Positions 13,999-17,541 of a stretch of DNA of 17,541 nt are shown piece by piece. Below the pieces are notes generated by a model. The model worked only from the letters and a program-made list of their open reading frames with translations. It ran no database searches and was not told the DNA's origin. Each line of letters starts with the position of its first letter. Within the stretch, counting starts at the first letter, position 1. The position numbers were made by a program, and so were the translations under genes. The DNA is from Microcaldota archaeon (GTDB lineage: Archaea > Micrarchaeota > Micrarchaeia > Anstonellales > Anstonellaceae), in assembly GCA_026413805.1 (NCBI GenBank), contig JAOAKE010000013.1:1-17541 (forward strand), in the 5' to 3' direction.

Positions 13999-14829
13999 TC
14001 ATCTTCCTATTATTCTCAAAAGCAGGCAGCGAATCTTTTCCAAAATTCCAACTCCTTTTGTTTCTTCTGTGCTTGTGGCGGGCCCCTCTCTTTTGCCAAC
14101 AAGCGGGATGCGCATGCCCCCCATTGAAGCAGCCACGCGCTTGATTGATTTTGAGAAGCTGCATCCTGGGCTCATGAAGACCACTGGCACTTTTGCCGAT
14201 ATGCTCTTTGGCACGCAGCCGTCCTCAGGGATTACTGCGCTTAGGCTTGTTTTAAAGATGGTTTCAATCTCGCGGGGGTGGACCTCGTATGGTGCCCCTG
14301 CCACCCTGTTTAGGAAAAATGAAAAATGAGGCGCTTCCCTGCTTTCCTTTTTTCTCCTTGCCTTGATGAATGAAACCAGCTTCAAGGCAGCAGTAGAAGA
14401 AGGCATGTCAGGAGTCATAACCACAAAGACATCTGTTGAGTGATGGACTGCATTTTCAATCAACGATGAGAAGCCTGGCGGGCAGTCAATAAATACATAT
14501 TCATAGTCAAGCTTGTCAAGCAGCTTTCCAAGCCTTTCCACCTTTACTTCTTCATAGCTTTGCATAGAAGAAGAAATGCAGCGCAGCCCGCTTTGAGGGT
14601 GGATAATCAGCTCTTCTTCCAAATTCGCCTCGCCATTTAGTAGCTCTTGCAATCCAGCTGATTGCGGCGGAAGGCCAAGGTGAAAAAAGACACAAGGGTT
14701 GTAAATGTCCGCATCAATGAGCAGGGTGCTTTCACCGCTTTTTGCAAGAGTTACTGCCAGGTTTACGGCGATAGTGCTTTTTCCCACACCGCCTTTTCCT
14801 GAGACAACGCTGACTACCCTCTTTGCCAT
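13999..14829 (-). CDS. MinD/ParA-family P-loop ATPase
   Basis: This 276-residue ATPase has the deviant Walker A SGKGGVGKST (10-19) with signature Lys12, switch I DADIYNPCV (39-47) and Walker B-like FIDCPPGFSS (113-122). There is no CxxC pair, so it is not an Nbp35/Mrp iron-sulfur carrier. The C-terminal 18 residues (259-276, GILEKIRCLLLRIIGR) form a likely amphipathic helix like the membrane-targeting sequence of MinD. It probably dimerises with ATP on the membrane to position a partner. Archaeal MinD homologues take part in placing surface structures rather than in MinCDE division control. Start ATG 14829 is preferred over TTG 14838. A TATA box near 14874 gives it its own promoter. nth follows after 28 nt. 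Confidence 0.87.
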   Translation of the reverse strand: MAKRVVSVVSGKGGVGKSTIAVNLAVTLAKSGESTLLIDADIYNPCVFFHLGLPPQSAGLQELLNGEANLEEELIIHPQSGLRCISSSMQSYEEVKVERLGKLLDKLDYEYVFIDCPPGFSSLIENAVHHSTDVFVVMTPDMPSSTAALKLVSFIKARRKKESREAPHFSFFLNRVAGAPYEVHPREIETIFKTSLSAVIPEDGCVPKSISAKVPVVFMSPGCSFSKSIKRVAASMGGMRIPLVGKREGPATSTEETKGVGILEKIRCLLLRIIGR

Positions 14830-14868
14830 ATAAACCAACGAAAAGCAAGGTTACTCACGAATGCTACC

Positions 14869-14880
14869 TTTTTATATTTT
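14869..14880 (-). promoter_or_regulatory. TATA box for the minD-like gene
   Basis: The minus strand reads AAAATATAAAAA, centred about 45 nt before ATG 14829. That predicts a start near 14848 and a leader of about 19 nt. It overlaps the stop codon of the upstream surface-protein gene. Confidence 0.55.
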
Positions 14881-16654
14881 ATTCTGCATCAAGGCGCCTC
14901 TTTCTCTTCGGCATGGGCTGCTCAAACATCCTTTCCATCATTTTCAGGCTGCCTATCCTCTCACGCGAGTATTTTGGCAGCTGCCAGTAGCGATAAGCAA
15001 CAGCCAGGCCAGCTGCTGCCAACAATATGGCAAGAGCACCAGCGAGGATATAAAAGAAGTTGCTGCCAAGCCAGGCTGAAAGCTGGTCGGTGATAGGCGG
15101 CGCATAAACTTCCACCAAGGGCGTGTACAAATAGACGAAAACCTGCTTGTCAAATATGCTCTCTTCGTGCTTTATCCTGATTGTAAAGCCGTATGTCCCA
15201 GCTGATGCAAATTTTGGGGAAATCACTCCAATTGACAACGTTTGGCTTTCGCGCGAAGGTATGCTGACAGTCATTGAAGTTGGAAGCACCCTCCAGCCGC
15301 TTGGGGAAAGAACATCAATCTCAACTTCCCGGCTGGAGCTTCCGCTGTTGAAAAGCTTCAAGGTAATTTCCCCTCTTTCGCCTGGCAGCATAGAGGGCGA
15401 ACGAAGGTCGCGAATCTCTATGTCGGTTGGCGTAGCGCCCTTTATCATATTGAGCTGGGCGAGATTCCACCGCGAATAGGTGGAAACGTCATTTAGTATA
15501 AGCGGCATCCTGTAATAGATTGTGCGCGACTCGTAAGGCATAAGCCTATCGACATCCCAGCGCATGAGGGCAACCTTTACCCCAAATTTTTCATCGCCGC
15601 TTATCTTTGCCGGCTTGGTGGTGAAATCTATGCTGTCGGCGTAGTACATGAACTGGTCCGGCACCCGGTCATAAACCTGCAGGTACGAAAGGGGAGAGCC
15701 TCCAGTGTTAGTTACTGTAATGCCAACAAGGGTCTGGTTTTTTTCATAATCAAGCGATATGTGCCGCTTTGCCACAGGCTCCCCAAGGCTGTAAGATTGC
15801 ACCACGCGTATTACAGCTGGGTACGAAATCTCAGAATCGCCTGAAGAAACCTTTACATAAAAAGCATAATAGCCTCGAGGCATGTTTGAAGGTATCTTTA
15901 TGCTAATCGGAACACTGCGCTTTTCTCGAGGGGCCAAAAGGACGTTTTGCACTGGAGACGAAAGCCATTCTCCCCCTCCGCCCATGCTTATATTAAGTAG
16001 GATAAGGGAGTCTGTCGGGTTTTCCAAAAGAGGGCTGATGATTGCCGATTCGCCTGGCAGCATCTCCATGTAGGGAGACAGCCTCAGCAGATGAAGGTTT
16101 TCAATTATTGGCCCAACGGCAGGGACTTCCACTTTTGGAGGAGATGGGTAGATAGGTATCTTTATTCCTGGAGAGGGCTGATAGCTGCCTGAGCCTCCCC
16201 CTCCTCCACTCGGCTGGACAATAAAGAAGCTTGCGGACTTAGGCCCAGTCCAATTCCCATCGTAGCTTACATTCACATATGCAGTATAGTTTCCAACAGG
16301 CAAGCCAGCGGTGCTCCAGCTTTTAACAAGGGTCTGTTCTTCACCACCAGATATCGTTGAATTTACAAAACTTATAGACTCCACAAGCGAACCGGCCGAG
16401 TTGTATATATCTACAACAGCGCTAAAAGTGGTTACAACATTCCCAACAGAATAAACTGTCAGGTAAAAATTTACGTTTTCGCCTGCTGCAGGGCTTGTCG
16501 GAGCCACAGAAAAGCCAGTAAGCTGGAGGGAAGCAAGTGCATCTATCTCCATTGCAGTTCCAAGCTCAATTGTATTGCTGCCAAAAGGAGCAAAAACAAT
16601 GCCTGCCAATAGTAAAAAAAACCCAGCCCAGCCTGCAAAATAGAACTTCCGCAT
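14879..16654 (-). CDS. Large anchored surface protein with Ig-like (NEW3/CARDB) domains
   Basis: The 591-residue protein has a signal segment (about 1-24, FYFAGWAGFFLLLAGIVFA), an Ig-like domain (about 43-147) and a flexible Gly/Ser/Pro linker (149-179, GGGGGSGS then PSPGIKIP). Further beta domains lie at about 185-286, 295-395 and 410-512, one membrane helix at about 531-556, and a basic cytoplasmic tail with RKRRLD. Phrases such as PGERGEITLKLFNSGSSSREVEI are typical of NEW3/CARDB modules in archaeal envelope proteins. Several N-x-S/T sequons (Asn98, 122, 128, 134, 221, 306) are potential N-glycosylation sites. Start ATG 16654 has AAGGTTGG nearby. No enzyme motif is seen. It has the same architecture as the protein at 5978-7486 but lacks a nearby transporter. 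It may be an envelope scaffold or a partner of the neighbouring 246-residue protein. Confidence 0.82.
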   Translation of the reverse strand: MRKFYFAGWAGFFLLLAGIVFAPFGSNTIELGTAMEIDALASLQLTGFSVAPTSPAAGENVNFYLTVYSVGNVVTTFSAVVDIYNSAGSLVESISFVNSTISGGEEQTLVKSWSTAGLPVGNYTAYVNVSYDGNWTGPKSASFFIVQPSGGGGGSGSYQPSPGIKIPIYPSPPKVEVPAVGPIIENLHLLRLSPYMEMLPGESAIISPLLENPTDSLILLNISMGGGGEWLSSPVQNVLLAPREKRSVPISIKIPSNMPRGYYAFYVKVSSGDSEISYPAVIRVVQSYSLGEPVAKRHISLDYEKNQTLVGITVTNTGGSPLSYLQVYDRVPDQFMYYADSIDFTTKPAKISGDEKFGVKVALMRWDVDRLMPYESRTIYYRMPLILNDVSTYSRWNLAQLNMIKGATPTDIEIRDLRSPSMLPGERGEITLKLFNSGSSSREVEIDVLSPSGWRVLPTSMTVSIPSRESQTLSIGVISPKFASAGTYGFTIRIKHEESIFDKQVFVYLYTPLVEVYAPPITDQLSAWLGSNFFYILAGALAILLAAAGLAVAYRYWQLPKYSRERIGSLKMMERMFEQPMPKRKRRLDAE

Positions 16655-16692
16655 CTGCCCAACCTTTTATCCAGATAATCGGATGCTAATCT

Positions 16693-16704
16693 AATAAACT
16701 ATAT
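16693..16704 (-). promoter_or_regulatory. Candidate TATA box for the 591-residue surface protein gene
   Basis: ATATAGTTTATT on the minus strand lies about 43 nt before ATG 16654, predicting a leader of about 17 nt. The 84-nt gap upstream of this gene otherwise shows nothing distinctive. Confidence 0.45.
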
Positions 16705-16738
16705 GCCCGCCCAATGAGTACTGCAAAGACAAATCCAC

Positions 16739-17479
16739 CTATTTCTTTTTCCTGCTAAGAAGAATGTAGGCACCCATCAAGACAACCAAAGCGCCAAGAA
16801 CATAAACCAAAACCTGATTTATGTCCATCGGCTTTTGCTCTTTTTTGCCAAGAAGCGCCTCTGCCTCTTCAGGCGTCAGTATTTTTTCAGTATATTCCTT
16901 TTGAGCTACAATAACATCGTAGTTGAATGCCCTGCTCTGCTGGAGGGCAACATTGCCTATCTGGCCGAACCAAAAAGCAGTTGCACTCAGCTTCAGCTTA
17001 TATGATTTGCCAAGAACCGCGTCTTTTGGAACCTGCACCCTGACCAATACGCGCTTGGCTTGTAAGTAACCTTTGCCGCTGGGCGACTTAAGATAATAGA
17101 TGCCTGGCTCTGGGTTTTCAGGAATGGCAGGCAGCACTGGCTTGGGAGTGACATACAGGTTTTCTGTGGAATTCACCAATATGCCACTTACATTTACAAG
17201 GATGCTGTGCATCGGAGGGTCAAATTCTACCATCCAACCTGGCGGAAGCTCGTCTACCCCCAATTTTACATGAGTTATGCGGTTTCCGTATTTTTCATCC
17301 ATAAAGAAGTATATAGGAAAAGTCAGGTTACTGCCTGGCGAAGCAACAAATTTCTGGCCCTCCTGCATGGTGCCAAAATTGAAAAGAGTCTGGTTTTCAG
17401 CAGTCTGCGGGTGCAGGAGGGTGGCAAAGAAAAATAAAAATAACAGGCTGCCTCCCAACAGCCTTATTGCATCAGGCAT
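16739..17479 (-). CDS. Small anchored extracellular protein of unknown function
   Basis: This 246-residue protein was not recognised as a known family. It has an N-terminal signal segment (about 1-26, LLGGSLLFLFFFATLL), a beta-rich extracellular domain with several sequons (NQT, NLT, NVS, NST), and then a short acidic/proline stretch (LTPEEAEALLGKKEQKP). It ends in a membrane helix (about 223-241, VLVYVLGALVVLMGAYILL) and an SRKKK tail. Start ATG 17479 is chosen over GTG 17497 because AAGGT lies 6-7 nt before the ATG. It precedes the 591-residue protein on the same strand with an 84-nt gap; both have the same topology, so they may act together outside the cell. That is inference. Confidence 0.75.
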   Translation of the reverse strand: MPDAIRLLGGSLLFLFFFATLLHPQTAENQTLFNFGTMQEGQKFVASPGSNLTFPIYFFMDEKYGNRITHVKLGVDELPPGWMVEFDPPMHSILVNVSGILVNSTENLYVTPKPVLPAIPENPEPGIYYLKSPSGKGYLQAKRVLVRVQVPKDAVLGKSYKLKLSATAFWFGQIGNVALQQSRAFNYDVIVAQKEYTEKILTPEEAEALLGKKEQKPMDINQVLVYVLGALVVLMGAYILLSRKKK

Positions 17480-17530
17480 AGCTTTACCTTCTTTCACCTT
17501 TTACGGAGCGTCCCCGTCCTTTACTGTCCT

Positions 17531-17538
17531 TATATTAA
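17531..17538 (-). promoter_or_regulatory. Candidate TATA box for the 246-residue protein gene
   Basis: TTAATATA on the minus strand lies about 55 nt before ATG 17479 at the edge of the window. It predicts a leader of about 29 nt that contains the Shine-Dalgarno. Confidence 0.45.
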
Positions 17539-17541
17539 TCG

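Noticed and set aside
13299..14144. Open frame of 281 codons on the plus strand
   Set aside because: It lies antisense to nth and the end of the minD-like gene, which have full motif support. Its translation is Cys/Phe/Leu-rich without any domain, as expected of a shadow frame.

Overview
This window is a stretch of archaeal chromosome, densely packed and of moderate GC. The signs are two tRNA genes split by introns after position 37 (one with a textbook bulge-helix-bulge splice motif), TATA-type promoters, Shine-Dalgarno starts mixed with possibly leaderless ones, an archaeal-type MinD ATPase, a stand-alone LigD-type 3'-phosphoesterase, and several surface proteins with a signal peptide, Ig-like domains and one C-terminal anchor. 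No marker here fixes the phylum. A DPANN lineage (for example Diapherotrites or Micrarchaeota) or a euryarchaeon is my guess only.

Layout. Positions 6-2702 (+) encode an Mg2+-type P-type ATPase, possibly cut at its 5' end by the window edge. A minus-strand tRNA-Leu(CAG) with a 49-nt intron follows (2728-2861). Positions 2898-8521 (minus) form one operon, read right to left: PadR-family repressor, LolD/MacB-type ABC ATPase, anchored Ig-like extracellular protein, two tandem MacB-type permeases of exactly equal length, and a nitroreductase. It starts at a 112-nt divergent region with a perfect AT-rich inverted repeat that is a likely PadR operator. On the other side of that region, 8634-9767 (+) encodes an M29-like metalloaminopeptidase.

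A minus-strand operon marC - tandem-ACT protein - argS occupies 12661-9793. It diverges from tRNA-Pro(CGG) (12717-12928, +), and both may use the same TATA element. The tRNA-Pro carries a 139-nt intron built around a 20-nt direct repeat. Directly abutting its 3' end are the convergent genes of a DNA-repair pair, nth and a 3'-phosphoesterase, preceded by a MinD/ParA ATPase with an amphipathic C-terminal helix. The window ends with two more signal-peptide, C-terminally anchored surface proteins on the minus strand (14879-17479).

How it fits together. The 2.9-8.5 kb operon looks like a complete, self-regulated ABC export or envelope machine in which an Ig-like anchored protein sits where bacteria have the MacA adaptor. 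The two permeases have been partly homogenised: a 201-bp block is identical at all but two silent positions, while their extracellular domains have diverged, as expected for a heterodimer. The nth-phosphoesterase pair suggests coupled base excision and 3'-end cleaning. The least ordinary feature is the tRNA-Pro intron, which reads as two intron-like units in tandem.
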